Assembly (NCBI GenBank): GCA_030710605.1
Contig: CP092880.1
Location: 5,247,155 to 5,311,154, forward strand
DNA: 64,000 bases
Source of the DNA: Cordylochernes scorpioides
Taxonomy: Eukaryota; Arthropoda; Arachnida; Pseudoscorpiones; Chernetidae
Direction: 5' to 3'
Below, in pieces: positions 22,107-33,205 of this stretch. The position numbers and the translations under genes are program-made. Position 1 is the stretch's first letter. Every line of letters begins with the position of its first letter. Under the pieces are notes generated by a model. That model saw only the letters and a program-made list of their open reading frames with translations, did no database searches and was not told the origin of the DNA.

Positions 22107-22300
22107 TCAAGGCGGCTTTAAGGATTTGACACGATTCAGATGTCCCTTCAGAGAGGGATCGTGTCTGATGTAAATATTTATACATTTATATATATTTATT
22201 ATTTTCTTTTATAACTTTGTATTATATTTTATTCTATTTCAGTTGGTTCTATATATTCTTATATGGGCGATTAATAAAAGTTGCTTCAATCTCAATTTCT
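22107..22300 (+). other. 3' UTR of LINE ORF1 element
   Basis: It contains GATTCAGATGTCCCTTCAGA, shared with the fragment at 17898-18216, an AT-rich stretch, and ATTAATAAAAGTTGC as polyadenylation signal near 22273. It ends in a TCTC-rich tract and not in poly(A). Confidence 0.65.
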
Positions 22301-22964
22301 CTCTTTTTCTCTACCTAACCTGTGATTTTGAAACTTCAATCAACAACAATAACTAAAAGGTATATTATTTTATTATACAGATTCTCAGAATATAGAACAG
22401 GGTATATACATGAATAACAGTAAAAGTAACAATAATCAACATAGTTATTTAATAGGGGGAAAGAATAAAAAAGAGCTTGGCGTAAACTCCTAAAATCAAA
22501 CTTATGATTTTATTTTTTAAAAGACTAATTTCTTTATTTCTTTCCAATTTTTGATGGCTCTTTGTGATTTGAAGTCTTAAATTTGGTTCCATCTTGATCA
22601 AACCTAAAGAGTGAAAATTGTGTAGGTATATTGAATTTTTTCACAATATTTATTAAAAGACAGAATGAAGACAAGTTGAATAAAATGTTTTAAAAATAAA
22701 ATCGCAATTTCGATTATTAGGAAGGCCGGAGTAGAGAGAGCTTCAGCATTTTCCTCTCAGGGAAATATTTGAAACAAACGCTACAAGATGGCGGATACCG
22801 TGGAACTAACTGTCCCCTAACACCAGAGTGCTGGAAGAGGTATCTTCATCAGAATGTCTGAATGGGGAGAAGAAGTCCGACCACACCAGTCACCCCTGGA
22901 CCCTTGGAATATTTGACCAAATTCTGGTCCAAGGTGACTAACGTGGTAAGGGTACCCATTTTCC
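22301..22964. other. Intergenic, nothing recognised
   Basis: AT-rich until 22740, then mixed composition. A short local inverted similarity occurs around 22870-22935 (TGGACC... and GGTCCA...). No gene is supported. Confidence 0.4.
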
Positions 22965-23165
22965 AAATTGGGACTGCTGTAATAGAGATGCATGTGGACA
23001 TCTGAGGCTCTTCATTGGACACGACAACAACAACAACAGCAGAAAATTGACGTGGACCCAGAACAGCAGCTTTACACACCCAAGATGAGAACATTGTGAC
23101 TGCTGTGATAGAGTTGCATGAGGACATCTGAGGCTCTTCATTGGACACGACAACAACAACAATCT
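22965..23165 (+). repeat. LINE-tail tandem array, two units
   Basis: Two units of the KIDIDPEQQ family tail, here with GACGTGGACCCAGAACAGC and ACACGACAACAACAACAAC ends. They lie in the same orientation as the array at 17245. Sequence divergence from that array indicates separate origin or older age. Confidence 0.75.
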
Positions 23166-23445
23166 CAGTTGAGAATAGCAATCCTGACCTCTAGTGCCTC
23201 TAATCCATTGGCTCCAGCTCTTGTTTTGTGTTTAGAAGCTCATTTATTTGCGGAACCAGCTCTTGTTCTGATGTTTTCTCTGATACCGCTCTACTATGGA
23301 ATTACACTGATTTCATAATATACATTTTTGCTTTAGTATAGAATCAATGGTTGTTAAAGGACCTTGTGAATATTATGTTTTTAGGAAACATTTCAAATGA
23401 TATTTTCCCCAATATTCAATTCTATTCAATTCATAATATGTTAAT

Positions 23446-24640
23446 TGTAAGGAGAGGCCGAGGTGTTGGTGGCATGGGGAAGCCAAAGAGTTGGCAAGGG
23501 GACGCCAAGGAGGTGGCATGAGAAAGTCAAGGAGGTGGCATGGGGAAGCCAAAGAGGTGGCAAGGGGACGCCAAGGAGGTGACATGAGAAAGCCAAGGAG
23601 GTGGTATGGGGAGGCCAAGGAGGTGGCATAGGGAGGCCAAGGAGGTGGCATGGGGAAGCCAAGGAGGTGGCATGGGAAGGCCAAGGAGGTGGCATGGGAA
23701 GGCCAAGGAGGTGACATGGAGGTGGCATGGAGAAGCCAAGGAAGTAGCATGGGAAGGCCAAGGAGGTGGCATGGGAAGGCCAAGGAGGTGGCATGGGGAG
23801 GCCAAGGAGGTGGCATGGGTAAGCCAAGGAGGTGGCATGGGGAGGCCAAGGAGGTGGCAAGGGAAGGCCAAGGAGGTAGCATGGGAAGGCCAAGGAGGAG
23901 GCATGGGGAGGCCAAGGAGGTGGCATGGGGAAGCCAAGGAGGTGGCATGGAGAAGCCAAGGAGGTGGCATGGGAAGGCCAAGGAGGTGGCATGGGAAGGC
24001 CAAGGAGGTGGCAAGGGGAGGCCAAGGAGGTGGCAAGGGAAGGCCAAGGAGGTAGCATGGGAAGGCCAAGGAAGTGGCATGGGGAGGCCAAGGTGGTGGC
24101 AAGGGAAGGCCAAGGAGGTGGCTTTGGGAGGCCAAAGAGGTGGCATGGAGAAGCCAAGGAGGTGGCATGGGAAGGCCAAGGAGGAGGCATGGGGAGGCCA
24201 AGGAGGTGGCATGGGGAAGCTAAGGAGGTGGCATGGGAAGGCCAAGGAGGTGGCATGGGAAGGCCAAGGAGGTGGCAAGGGGAGGCCAAGGAGGTGGCAA
24301 GGGAAGGCCAAGGAGGTGGCATGGGGAAGCCAAGGAAGTGGCATGGGGAGGCCAAGGTGGTGGCAAGGGAAGGCCAAGGAGGTGGCTTTGGGAGGCCAAA
24401 GAGGTGGCATGGAGAAGCCAAGGAGGTAGCATGGGAAAGCCAAGGAGGTGGCATGGGGAAGTCAAGGAGGTGGCAAGGGGAGGCCAAGGAGGTGGCATGA
24501 GGAGGCCAAGGAGGTGGCATGGTGAGGCCAAGGAGGTGGCATGGGGAAGCCAAGGAGGTGGCAAGGGGAAGCCAAGGAGGTGTCATGGGGAAGCCAAGGA
24601 GGTGGCAAGAAGAGGCCGAGGAAGTTGAGAACAAGGGGAG
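23446..24640 (+). repeat. 22-bp purine-rich minisatellite, about 54 copies
   Basis: The unit is close to GCCAAGGAGGTGGCATGGGG (20 of 22 bp shown). Because 22 is not a multiple of 3 and the unit lacks stop codons in most frames, long overlapping frames appear on both strands with a 22-residue period. These frames are artefacts. The plus strand is G-rich with repeated GG and GGGG runs, so quadruplex or R-loop formation is plausible. Confidence 0.95.
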
Positions 24641-24758
24641 GAGCCAATAGTAGGATGGTTGTAGTTGACGAGGTCAATGGTAGTGAAGGGGAGGGCGTAG
24701 GTACAGGTCTACCAATTACACGTAGACCTTGCCCAGCTTGAGGGCGGCCATCTCAAGT

Positions 24759-25100
24759 CTAACTGGGACTCCAGTAGAGGTCTGGCGTCGGCTTCAGAAT
24801 CTCCTCCTTGGGGACGGTGGTGGACACGCCGGGACGTCGAATTCCTGCCCGGGGGTGAAGAGGGAGTCTTCCGCCATGGTGTAATGGCCCCGGTTCACGT
24901 TGGCCACCTCGTCCGCCTCGAAGGTTCGGACCAGGAGTCGGGCTCCAAATGTCACCGGTGTGTGTAGGTCGCCGGGGCTCTGGGTCCTGTCTGGATCCCA
25001 GGAATCGTAGTTCTTCCTCGAAATATTTGCGCAATATTTCGTCGACGTTTGGTGGCCTTTGGTATGGCACTCGCTTGGATCGCTTTATGCAGTTTCCCAT
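24759..25100 (-). CDS. Hypothetical protein, possible N-myristoylated host gene
   Basis: An ATG at 25098-25100 opens a 113-residue frame starting MGNCIKRSKRVPYQRPP and continuing VDEILRKYFEEELRFLG. MGNC followed by basic residues fits an N-myristoylation and palmitoylation signal. The segment is GC-rich, unlike its surroundings. From about 24960 a different frame on the same strand reads more like protein (VTFGARLLVRTFEADEV, NRGHYTMAEDSLFTPGQEF), so a frameshift, sequencing error or exon junction may lie near 24985. A possible splice acceptor (TTCCACAATTAG) precedes the ATG. I do not recognise the family. It could be an exon, a retrocopy or part of an unknown element. Confidence 0.35.
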   Translation of the reverse strand: MGNCIKRSKRVPYQRPPNVDEILRKYFEEELRFLGSRQDPEPRRPTHTGDIWSPTPGPNLRGGRGGQREPGPLHHGGRLPLHPRAGIRRPGVSTTVPKEEILKPTPDLYWSPS

Positions 25101-25102
25101 CT

Positions 25103-25527
25103 CGATAACTGAGCTAATTGTGGAACAATGGACTTTAATTCAGGTCGTTAAGTGATTTTCCTTTCTAATTTTATATTTTTGAATTGTTAAAAACTCATTT
25201 TTTTTATATTTTTATAATTTTTTATATACAAAGAAGTTTTTATTACAAAATCCTCTAACTGTATCAGGATAAGTTGGAGTGAGCGGTCACAGGTAGAAAC
25301 CAGTTTGACTGTACATCTTAAAAGTATCATTTCTATTTTGTCTACACGCATCTTCTAAAAATATCACATTATTTAATAAAATAAATATGCTTAGGTTAAG
25401 CAGGTAGTTTAATAGTATTGGGATCTTTAAGAAGTTTCGAAGAGTTTAATTTCTTAAAAAACTCACGCTGTTGGTTCTAGCTGCTCGAACAAAACACCCA
25501 GTATAGAACGAAATGGTGATTACCGCC
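25103..25527. other. AT-rich, nothing recognised
   Basis: Contains T-rich tracts but no coding or RNA signal. Confidence 0.4.
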
Positions 25528-25702
25528 GGTTCAAAATCACTTTATTAGGTACCACTCAACAAGAGCAACCTAGTTTATGATAATTGAAGCTGTGAATAAT
25601 ATATGAAGGTTATTCATGTATTAAATGAAATGTTAACGCGAGATTCAATCCCGGTTCATGACTGTCAGGAATCGAGGGTGTTACCCACTCGTCCACCGAC
25701 TT
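25528..25702 (-). repeat. tRNA-derived SINE-like repeat, copy B
   Basis: Near-identical partner of 833-1008 in the same orientation, with the GATTCAATCCCGG B-box region and the GCAACCTAGTTTATGATAAT body. Confidence 0.6.
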
Positions 25703-26154
25703 GTTTTTATGAATGGTGATTATAAAGAATGAGACACAACAGCTGTTTTTTTTTTTTTTTAAATTCAGAAAAATTGTATTTTATTTGTATTACAAAACTT
25801 TCTGAGTATAACACTCATTCGTACGTAGTTCAAGCAATCTGTAGCTAAGTAGAATAAATGAGGGGATCTCAACAGTCACAAAGAATCCAATCCATATTCC
25901 CACAATTCGGATAATTGGAATTTCTAATTGCCAGAGCCTAATCCTGTCCTCCTGGCATCTAAGTTGATTATCGCACATTAATGGGACCTGACAACATAGC
26001 TGTGGTTTCACCCACTTATTTCTTGTTTGTACCAACTTGTCATTAGTCCTTTACTCTGATGGTGCCTCTGGGTATATTGGAATATTGGGGAGATCCTGCT
26101 CTTTCTCATATGGCTCATGTAAAATCAAACATAATTTTAAAATAACACAAAGCA

Positions 26155-26600
26155 ATAACGCGCCATCTATACATATAAAATGAAAGAATTTAAAAGCACG
26201 AATGTTTCTTTTATACATAATACAAACTTCTACTGCCCTTACTGCGATGAAAAAAATATGTATTGGGAGGGCTTGGCTCATCAGTGGTGAAGTTGATTCA
26301 ACATCAGTTGAATGTAATTCTACTGTCCTATAAGCTTATGTCCATAGTTTTCTTGAAAACAATTTCTGAGATTCCACCCTTCAGTGCTGCGTATTTAAGC
26401 AGAATCGTTCAATACAGTATTAGAGCTCTGAGAAGCGGTCTGGTGGATTAAATTGGCGAAACCGCTGGGAGAGTTCACCACTGATGAGCCAAGCCCTCCC
26501 AATACATATTTTTTCATCGCAGTAAGGGCAGTAGAAGTTTGTATTATGTATAAAAGAAACATTCGTTCTTTTAAATTATTTCATTTTATATGATTTTAAA
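26155..26600. mobile_element. Foldback MITE, reference copy
   Basis: Arms of about 130 bp (26160-26295 and 26468-26595) are reverse complements. The arms contain the segments TTCTACTGCCC, TTACTGCGATGAAAAAA, TGGGAGGGCTTGGCTCATCA and GTGGTGAA. The outer end carries CGCGCCATCT. The 170-bp centre is unique. Relatives lie at 16860, 27965, 40895, 50948 and 53528 and, in miniature, inside the Helitron at 39079. No transposase is encoded. Confidence 0.8.
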
Positions 26601-26845
26601 GTGATAAGGCACATTTTGGATTATAGATTATAAACACAAGGTAATAAGACCAAATCCAAATAAATAGTGTGTGACGTTTTGGTAACAGCGTTGTAACCAT
26701 CTTCAAACAAAAGTACTGAATGGTACTGGAATGATATTCAGTACTTTTGTCTGAAGATGATAACAAAGCTTTTACCGAAACATCACACACTATTTATTAG
26801 GATTTGGTCTTATTACCTTGTGTTTATGATTTTAATGTTCTTTTC
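26600..26845. ncRNA. PLE hairpin with paired hammerhead-like motifs
   Basis: Two arms (about 26610-26735 minus and 26740-26835 plus) are near reverse complements sharing GATTTGGTCTTATTACC. On plus, 26748-26795 reads GTCTGAAGATGATAAC, then AAAGCTTTTACCGAAACATC. The minus arm has the fuller stem (GGTTACAACGCTGTTACC). The CUGAAGA, stem II, GAAAC order matches PLE hammerheads, arranged head to head. Confidence 0.5.
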
Positions 26846-27205
26846 TTTTCTTTTTTAAACTTTTACTCAATCCTTGTAATTCACCAATTGTTTATGTAAA
26901 ATTGTTCTCTGATTTTAGTGTTGTTTCTTGACGCAAGCATTCCTTGTTGGGGATATCGCGTTTGATTTGATTATAATAAATAATAAATAAATGTGGCTTT
27001 CTAATATATTTGTTGTTCCAAAATTCCAAGATGGGTGTTTATAGTTTAATTCATTAGCACTCTCCCATCTGTTATAAGAAATTAAAACTAGTTTTTGACG
27101 TGTATGATTATTTTTTAAAATTATACAATTTTCTTTTGAAAATAGAGCAATCCATAAATAAATCTTTAAATAAAAAGGCATATATTGGATCAAAAAATCA
27201 TTTAT

Positions 27206-27250
27206 TTTACCAATATTTCAGTTGGCTGAACGCCAACCTTTATCAAGGTA
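27206..27250 (-). ncRNA. PLE hammerhead-like relic at Tigger insertion site
   Basis: The minus strand reads CCTTGATAAAGGTTGGCGTT then CAGCCAACTGAAATATTGG: a stable stem (GGTTGGC/GCCAAC) followed by GAAA. The adjoining TA at 27252 is the target of the Tigger element. Confidence 0.4.
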
Positions 27251-27489
27251 TTACAGTCTACTCTCGTTATAACGCCACCATCCGGATTTTGCAAAAAAGC
27301 GGCGTAAGGTGAGGGTGGCGTTGTATCGAACACGTTTAAAATGTAAAATTTAAAGATTCAATAAATTATTTATAACAATTAATAATAACAATTTATATTT
27401 AAGTCAATATATAGAGTGCAAAACCGGCATTAATTGATTAATATGATAAATAGAAAGCATTAATTTATAATTTATTCATAAAAAAAATA

Positions 27490-27738
27490 CAGTGGTACCT
27501 CGACATACGAGCGCCCCAACATACGAGTTTTTCGAGATACGAGCCGACGAGCAAGTGATTTTTTGCTTTGAGTTACGAGCGAAATTCGAGATACGAGTTC
27601 GGTTCGGTAGTGTTGAAGATATTAATCTGTGATTTTAAATGGGAATTTTGTATGGGGAAATTTGCTTCGAGATACGAGTAATTCAAGATACGAGCAAGGT
27701 TGCGGAACGAATTAAACTCGTATGTCGAGGTACCACTG
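27490..27738. mobile_element. Tigger-type MITE with TA duplication
   Basis: The ends CAGTGGTACCTCGACATACG and its complement (27719-27738) flank 249 bp, with TA on both sides (27488-27489, 27739-27740). Internal GATACGAG motifs repeat. This end type is common in Tigger-derived MITEs of many animals. Confidence 0.9.
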
Positions 27739-27964
27739 TAATTACATTTTCTTGAAGAAGTCTGTGATCACAACTTGTGTTTTCTCTCCCTCACTTATGC
27801 CATAGACACGCTGTAACAAATCCGCAGATAGATTGACGTCGTCAGATGTTGCTCTCTTGGAGTGCTCAAGAAACAACAATAGTGATACTGATACTAGACT
27901 CTTGTGTGTGGAATGGGTATTTAGATTAACTATGGACATAAGCTTTGAGGACAGTATAATTTTA

Positions 27965-28560
27965 CATACAATTATAAATATATAATATTTCCATCGCAGT
28001 AAGGGCAATAAAAATTGTTTAACTTTCAAAAGAATCATACGCTTCTATAATAGTTTCCAATTTTCATAACAGATGGCGCGCAAATGCTTTTTATGTAATA
28101 AGGTGCTTTCATTGGATAGCTCAGAATCTTGAATTCCAAGTTAAATGTTTTGTTCTCGTTTTTCACCAGTTTTTAGAATTATTTTATCAGATCGTTAATA
28201 TGACCTTATCACAGACTTCTAAATATTTAATTCCATATTTTCCATCTGATTTTGTTTTCAAATGAATCATAAATTGCGTAAAACAGATGGCGCGTTAATT
28301 CATAATGTTTATATTAAGTCTAAATGAACTTTACTTGTTGTTTGCGGAAGAGCAGCGCTCGAAGCATGTTTAGGAATTTATAAATATTTGTATTTCTACT
28401 GTACTTAAGCGGGATGGTAGATTAAACTGACAAAACCGCCAAGTAGATTCACAAATGATGAACCAGGCCCTCCCATCATTTTTATCATTGCGGTAAATAT
28501 ACTAGAAATTTAGTTGTTTTTAAAATGATCATAGGCATCATAAATAGTTGAAATTTCCTA
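27965..28560. mobile_element. Foldback MITE fragments
   Basis: 27985-28080 is a right arm (TCGCAGTAAGGGCA... AACAGATGGCGCG). 28385-28560 is a decayed core containing CCAGGCCCTCCCATCATTTT. CAGATGGCGCG also recurs at 28283. These are at least two partial copies. Confidence 0.5.
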
Positions 28561-29539
28561 CAAATGAATATATTGTATTATTTTAGGTCCATACGATTTG
28601 TTAATTTGTTCCTTGATATGATTTGAGAAGTTTATGGATGGAAACATTTCTAGGCGAAGCTGACCTAAAATATATAAAGGCCCCTCCTCTCTCTCCCGTC
28701 AACATAGATACAATAACTTTGCTATATATCTTTTAACCATTTTATTCAATCTAGCAGACTCCGGTGGGGTCAATGCCACAATAACATCTTTGTAAAATTC
28801 AGAATGTCCCCAGGAGACCATGGTTTGGTTTATGGCTCTCGGCAGTCTAGGGAGAGCTTTGATTTCATGTTATCCGCAAGGAATGCGTAGAATTTATCCA
28901 AAGAGTTATTCAGCGCTCTCAAAGTGGTTAGTTAATTCTATGGGTGAGATATATATGTAAATTTGTCACTTAACCGAGAGAGAGAGTCTGCAAGGTTGAT
29001 GAGGCATTCAATCAATAGATGCATAGTTTTGGTGTCTATTTTGATGCAAAATGCGACGTTTATTTTTTGCTAAATCTAGTATATGATTGAGGGTCACCCA
29101 GAGTTCGAAAATGGCACTGAATTTAATGAAACCTTTCAACGTCATATAATCAAGGAAGGGCATGGTACATCAGTGGGGAATCCTCCCATCGGTTTAGCCA
29201 GTTCAAGCTCCAGACCGTTCAACTATTGTTATAGATGGATTCTATCATAGTTTGATTTTGTTGAATACTGGATATATTTTGGGGCTGAGCTGATAATGTT
29301 ATTTTCTTTTCTTTTTAAAGTTATAATTGTTTCTGTAACTCTATTTATGTGCTTACTTGGTGTTTATTGATTTTTTTTTCAGCAAGATGGTTTATAGCAT
29401 TTAATGTAATCATTTTATCTCATTCAAAGTCCATGCATCACCAGACCAGGTCATGAATATTTTCGCAAAGGGTTTCCACGCCACCCAGGAGGTACCTGCT
29501 CAGCGCGTTAGCCTTTATTTATAGTGGCGCTTCGCCTCC
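28561..29539. other. Mostly unannotated Tigger interior
   Basis: No coding signal. GAGACCATGG...CAGTCTAGGG at 28817-28855 resembles 56545-56585. 29150-29225 is a decayed foldback core (CATCAGTGGGGAATCCTCCC). Confidence 0.4.
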
Positions 29540-29765
29540 GTAGAAGCCCTATTCCACTCTTCTGGCACAACCAGAGCATCCAACTCGCTCTCGGCCGAGC
29601 TGATGGTCCAGGCCCTGCCAGGAACTGGTCTGCCGATGCTATGGACTCCGTCTCAAAGATCAAAGAGTCAGGGGAGAGGAAGACAAAGCCTCAATATCTG
29701 AGGAAACAAGTAAATTCGGACAGAGTCTCAAAGCAGACCCGCCTCCACCTCAATTCCCAACCGAC
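29540..29765 (+). repeat. Dispersed repeat, inverted copy of 12655-12855
   Basis: An open frame at 29524-29844 crosses it, but no family is recognised. The repeat is GC-rich, containing CAGGCCCTGCCAGGAACTGG and ATGGACTCCGTCTCAAAG, unlike its AT-rich surroundings. Confidence 0.6.
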
Positions 29766-30322
29766 TGGCCCATTGTTGGACCGTTGGAAACGAAATTTTT
29801 ATAGCGTTCTAAAAATTCGATATATTAATATTTATATGAAATAAAAAATAATATGTACCTTTTTAAATTATATATTATCTGTTTGAGATATATTTAAAAT
29901 AATCTCCATCATTTTGAATTCAATATGAAATAGAATTTGGAACAATAAGATTATGACTAAATTTTTTACTTCAATAACCTCAAAAATAATAAAAGAAATA
30001 TTATTCAAACATTTGTTATTTATATAAAATGCTTTGAAGCTTCGAATATGTATATTTTAAAATATATAAAATGATGAAATGCGGAAAAAAATTGATCAAA
30101 TTCAGACGTTTGCTCTCTCAATTTGCATTATCAAATATCAGTTGTCTTTCATACTTCACTATGAATATGCCTTATAGAGGAATACAAGTAAAATTTACTA
30201 TCTATTCTCGATTTGAGACTGAGCTATGGGACTCGAAATTTCTGTTCCTAAACACAGTTAGGTCTTATTCCAGTGATCACCATAATCCTCATATCGCTGA
30301 TATACACTGGTCCGCAAATTTT

Positions 30323-30665
30323 CCCTTTTCCTGCTTGTGCCTGGGAGATACACAGTCGCTTCATCCTTTGCTAACGTCAACACAACAACCTTATTGTCAT
30401 ATCATGAGTTCCCAAAAGTGTAAACTGGAGTCGATCACCATTAAAAAGAAGGAGATATGCCAGTTGGCAAGAATGTCGAAGAATGAGATTGGAGAGCGTT
30501 TCTCACTTCCACGAACAACTGTCCGTGATATTCTCACTCAGGCTGAGAAGTGGGAAAATTATACTGTTGGTTCTTCAAAGAGACAGAGTCGGGAAATTTA
30601 GTGACTTGGAAGACGCTCTCTTCAACTGGTTTACCCAAAAGCGTGCCAATAATATTATTATTACT
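30323..30665 (+). pseudogene. Tigger transposase N-terminus, inverted duplicate
   Basis: The frame reads MSSQKCKLESITIKKKEICQ, then RMSKNEIGERFSLPRTTVRD and ILTQAEKWENYTVGSS, a psq-type helix-turn-helix DNA-binding domain. It ends within the start of the CENP-B-like domain. The segment is a near-identical reverse copy of 31699-32042. Confidence 0.75.
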
Positions 30666-30889
30666 GCAAAGGAACAACATATTTTTTCATTTATCTCAAA
30701 TTTTATTGAACATATATCAATGAAATTTTATAGACAAATTTATTATTCCGTTATTGATTAGAATACCCGAAATCAAAGAATTCTAACCTGTATTTTATGC
30801 AAATTAGCCGGTCAAGCAATGATCTTCTTGCAGTCAGTGCATAAATATCTTGGATATTGTTGTTAATATGGGGTGTGATCGCCTTTAAC

Positions 30890-31365
30890 TGATAGACAGG
30901 CTCTACATCGGTGACCCATACTAAGAATTAGGGAGTTTATCAGCTCCTGTGGAATCAACGCCCACTCTTGTGTTAAGGCTGTTTCTAGCTCATGAGTGTT
31001 TCTAGGAGGGATGAGATCCGCCGTCTTAGGTTGTCCCATACATGCTCAATGGGATTTAGGTCTGGGGATCGAGCTGGCCAATTCATCCGAGCAATTGCAT
31101 GGTTTTGGAGAAAAGTATTGACCACACCAGCCCTATGTGGACGGGCATTATCATACATTAGAAGAACATTTTCTCCCAATTTCCAATGCTTGAGGCATCA
31201 CATATGCTGCCAAGATCTCGTCCCGATACCTCTGTCCAGTCAGGATTCCTTGCCGAAAAATATGGAGTGCTATGCGACCGCCCAAGAAGATTCCAGCCCA
31301 GACCATAAAACCTTGGCTTCTGTAGGGATCCCTTTCAACCATATTCCAGTAGAGTTGCAGCACAG
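30890..31365 (-). pseudogene. Tc1 transposase catalytic fragment
   Basis: Minus-strand pieces read RSQGFMVWAGIFLGGRIALH, then (after a frameshift near 31180) NVLLMYDNARPHRAGVVNTF and WPARSPDLNPIEHVWDNLRR. The second catalytic Asp (MYDNARPH) and the third acidic residue (IEHVWD) are visible. The N-terminal DNA-binding half is missing. Its 5' edge joins Tigger transposase sequence at about 31365. Confidence 0.8.
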
Positions 31366-32038
31366 TAGAACAGTGATTCGTTGCTTCATCCTTTCGACAC
31401 CACGGCAGTTTTCATCTTTGTGAGCAAGTGTTCGGTCAGGAATGAGCTGAAAAAAATAATCCTGTTTCGTCTGCATTGTATATGTTGGTTGGGTCATATC
31501 CGGAGTTGGCCAGCATACTGTTCAAATTTGTAAGGTGTTCATCAATGATAGCTGGAGAAATCGATGCGCCTTCCCCACAGAGCCGTCGTTGCGAAATATG
31601 GAATCTCCCTTTAAATCGCTGCAGCCACCCACTGCTGTACGTGAAATTTTCTGGTACGTCCAACTGCTCGCCAAGTTTTTTTGCCTTTTCTCTTAGGAGG
31701 TCATCAGTAATAATAATATTATTGGCACGCTTTTGGGTAAACCAGTTGAAGAGAGCGTCTTCCAAGTCACTAAATTTCCCGACTCTTTGTCTCTTTGAAG
31801 AACCAACAGTATAATTTTCCCACTTCTCAGCCTGAGTGAGAATATCACGGACAGTTGTTCGTGGAAGTGAGAAACGCTCTCCAATCTCATTCTTCGACAT
31901 TCTTGCCAACTGGCATATCTCCTTCTTTTCAATGGTGATCGACTCCAGTTTACACTTTTGGGAACTCATGATACGACAATAAGGTTGTTGTGTTGACGTT
32001 AGCAAAGGATGAAGCGACTGTGTATCTCCCAGGCACAA
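31270..32038 (-). pseudogene. Tigger transposase, N-terminal half, broken
   Basis: From a Met at about 31969 the minus strand encodes the psq-type helix-turn-helix, then the CENP-B-type DNA-binding domain (LFNWFTQKRANNIIITDDLL, GWLQRFKGRFHISQRRLCGE). The start of the DDE domain follows (YDPTNIYNADETGLFF). After a frameshift near 31440, PDRTLAHKDENCRGVERMKQ and RITVLLCCNSTG continue the DDE domain, until the Tc1 sequence takes over. The rest of the catalytic domain is absent. Confidence 0.8.
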
Positions 32039-32539
32039 GCAGGAAAAGGGTCTGCTAGCTGTTCACACAATCTGTTGTGTCAACAGCAGGCAAAGTCCGG
32101 TGCCGCTGGCGAAAAAAAAAAGACAGGAAAAGGGAAGTGGGGGATGAGGGACGTTGTGAGCGGCGCTATAACGAGTGGATTTTGCTACTTGGGATACTAA
32201 AAATCAGCGGCGGAAGGCGAACAGCGAGGGAGTGGCGTTATATCGAGAAAAATACATTGATGTCGATTGGGACAAAACGAAAAAGCGGCGTAAGGCGAGG
32301 GTGGCGTTATATCGAGTGGCGTTATAACGAGAGTAGACTGTATAACATTTTAAAGTGTGTCAACTTTTTAATTGCTGTATTGGCAGTAGAAAATTATGTT
32401 TAACTAACTAGCAGTGTGAACTGGTACTAAGAGTTATTTAAAAAACTTTTTTCGAAATCAAATTATTGAATTTTAAACAGTCTTCCATTTGGTATATAAA
32501 CTTCTCCAACGTCTATGTCACTTTTGTGACTGTATGTGA

Positions 32540-32727
32540 CTTTTGAGTCGGAAGAGTCAAAAATTACAATTTACAAAATTTCAAAGTTTTTAAAGGGCCA
32601 CAAATTTTTTTGCCAACAATAAATAGTACTCGCATAAATAATATTTGCATATTAACTATATAAAGAGCCGCAGCTTCACATTCAAAGAGCCGCATGTGTC
32701 TCGCGAACATCAGTTTGCCGACCCCTG
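32540..32727 (-). mobile_element. hAT-like MITE, copy 2
   Basis: The right end CAGTTTGCCGACCCCTG and internal GAGCCGCA motifs match copy 1 (18544-18752) in inverse. The left end is decayed. Confidence 0.55.
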
Positions 32728-33124
32728 TCTTAAACCCATTACAGATCGTACTCTTCTCCATAAAGAATTTACTAATGAAGCATCCTAGCTCAAATCTCGT
32801 ATAGCATACAGGTTAACCATTGTATAAACTCCGCCTTTGCCGGTCCCAAGCCCAGATGAAAAAGGAGATGGGGGAGCAGTAACAAGCTAACTAAAAAACC
32901 TGGGCTCAGCTGTCCCGGCTGATAGTACCCTGTAAGGGCTCTTGATCCAGGGATGCTGGATGAGCAGCGTTTGTACTCCATGTTAGGAGCGGCTGCATAT
33001 GGCGTCTGTTTCTCATGTCAGAGGCGGCCATTTCTTTTAGAGCTAAGTCGGCCTGACACTAAGTAGTGCTCCCAGTCTTAATGACAAAGGCAGACGCATC
33101 TACTTCACCCAATCATAATGGTTG
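32728..33124. other. Non-coding stretch, unknown origin
   Basis: Mixed composition. A minus-strand frame (32981-32790, 63 residues) has a Leu-rich segment but no recognisable family. Confidence 0.35.
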
Positions 33125-33205
33125 TCAACAGACACCATCAAAAGTCTCAAGTTTTACAAGCTTGATACCCTAATATGATTGAGTGGAGATAAGAAAGAAG
33201 AAGAA
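33125..33205 (+). repeat. Single 81-bp LINE-tail unit
   Basis: GACACCATCAAAAGTCTCAA, GATACCCTAATATGATTGAG and AGATAAGAAAGAAGAAG form one unit of the 13575-14440 family in the coding orientation. Confidence 0.7.

Larger units (their letters stand above)
27254..32340 (-). mobile_element. Composite Tigger/pogo element
   Basis: Terminal inverted repeats begin CAGTCTACTCTCGTTATAAC at 27254 and end with its reverse complement at 32340. Both ends are flanked by TA, the target duplication of the Tc1/mariner superfamily. Tigger transposase sequence starts inside the right end (minus). The 5.1-kb length is inflated by a MITE (27490-27738), foldback pieces, a Tc1 fragment and an inverted duplication of the transposase N-terminus. 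Confidence 0.8.

Noticed and set aside
23373-24634. Several long overlapping open frames up to about 400 residues on both strands
   Set aside because: They are by-products of a 22-bp repeat without stop codons; the residue pattern simply repeats every 22 residues in all frames.
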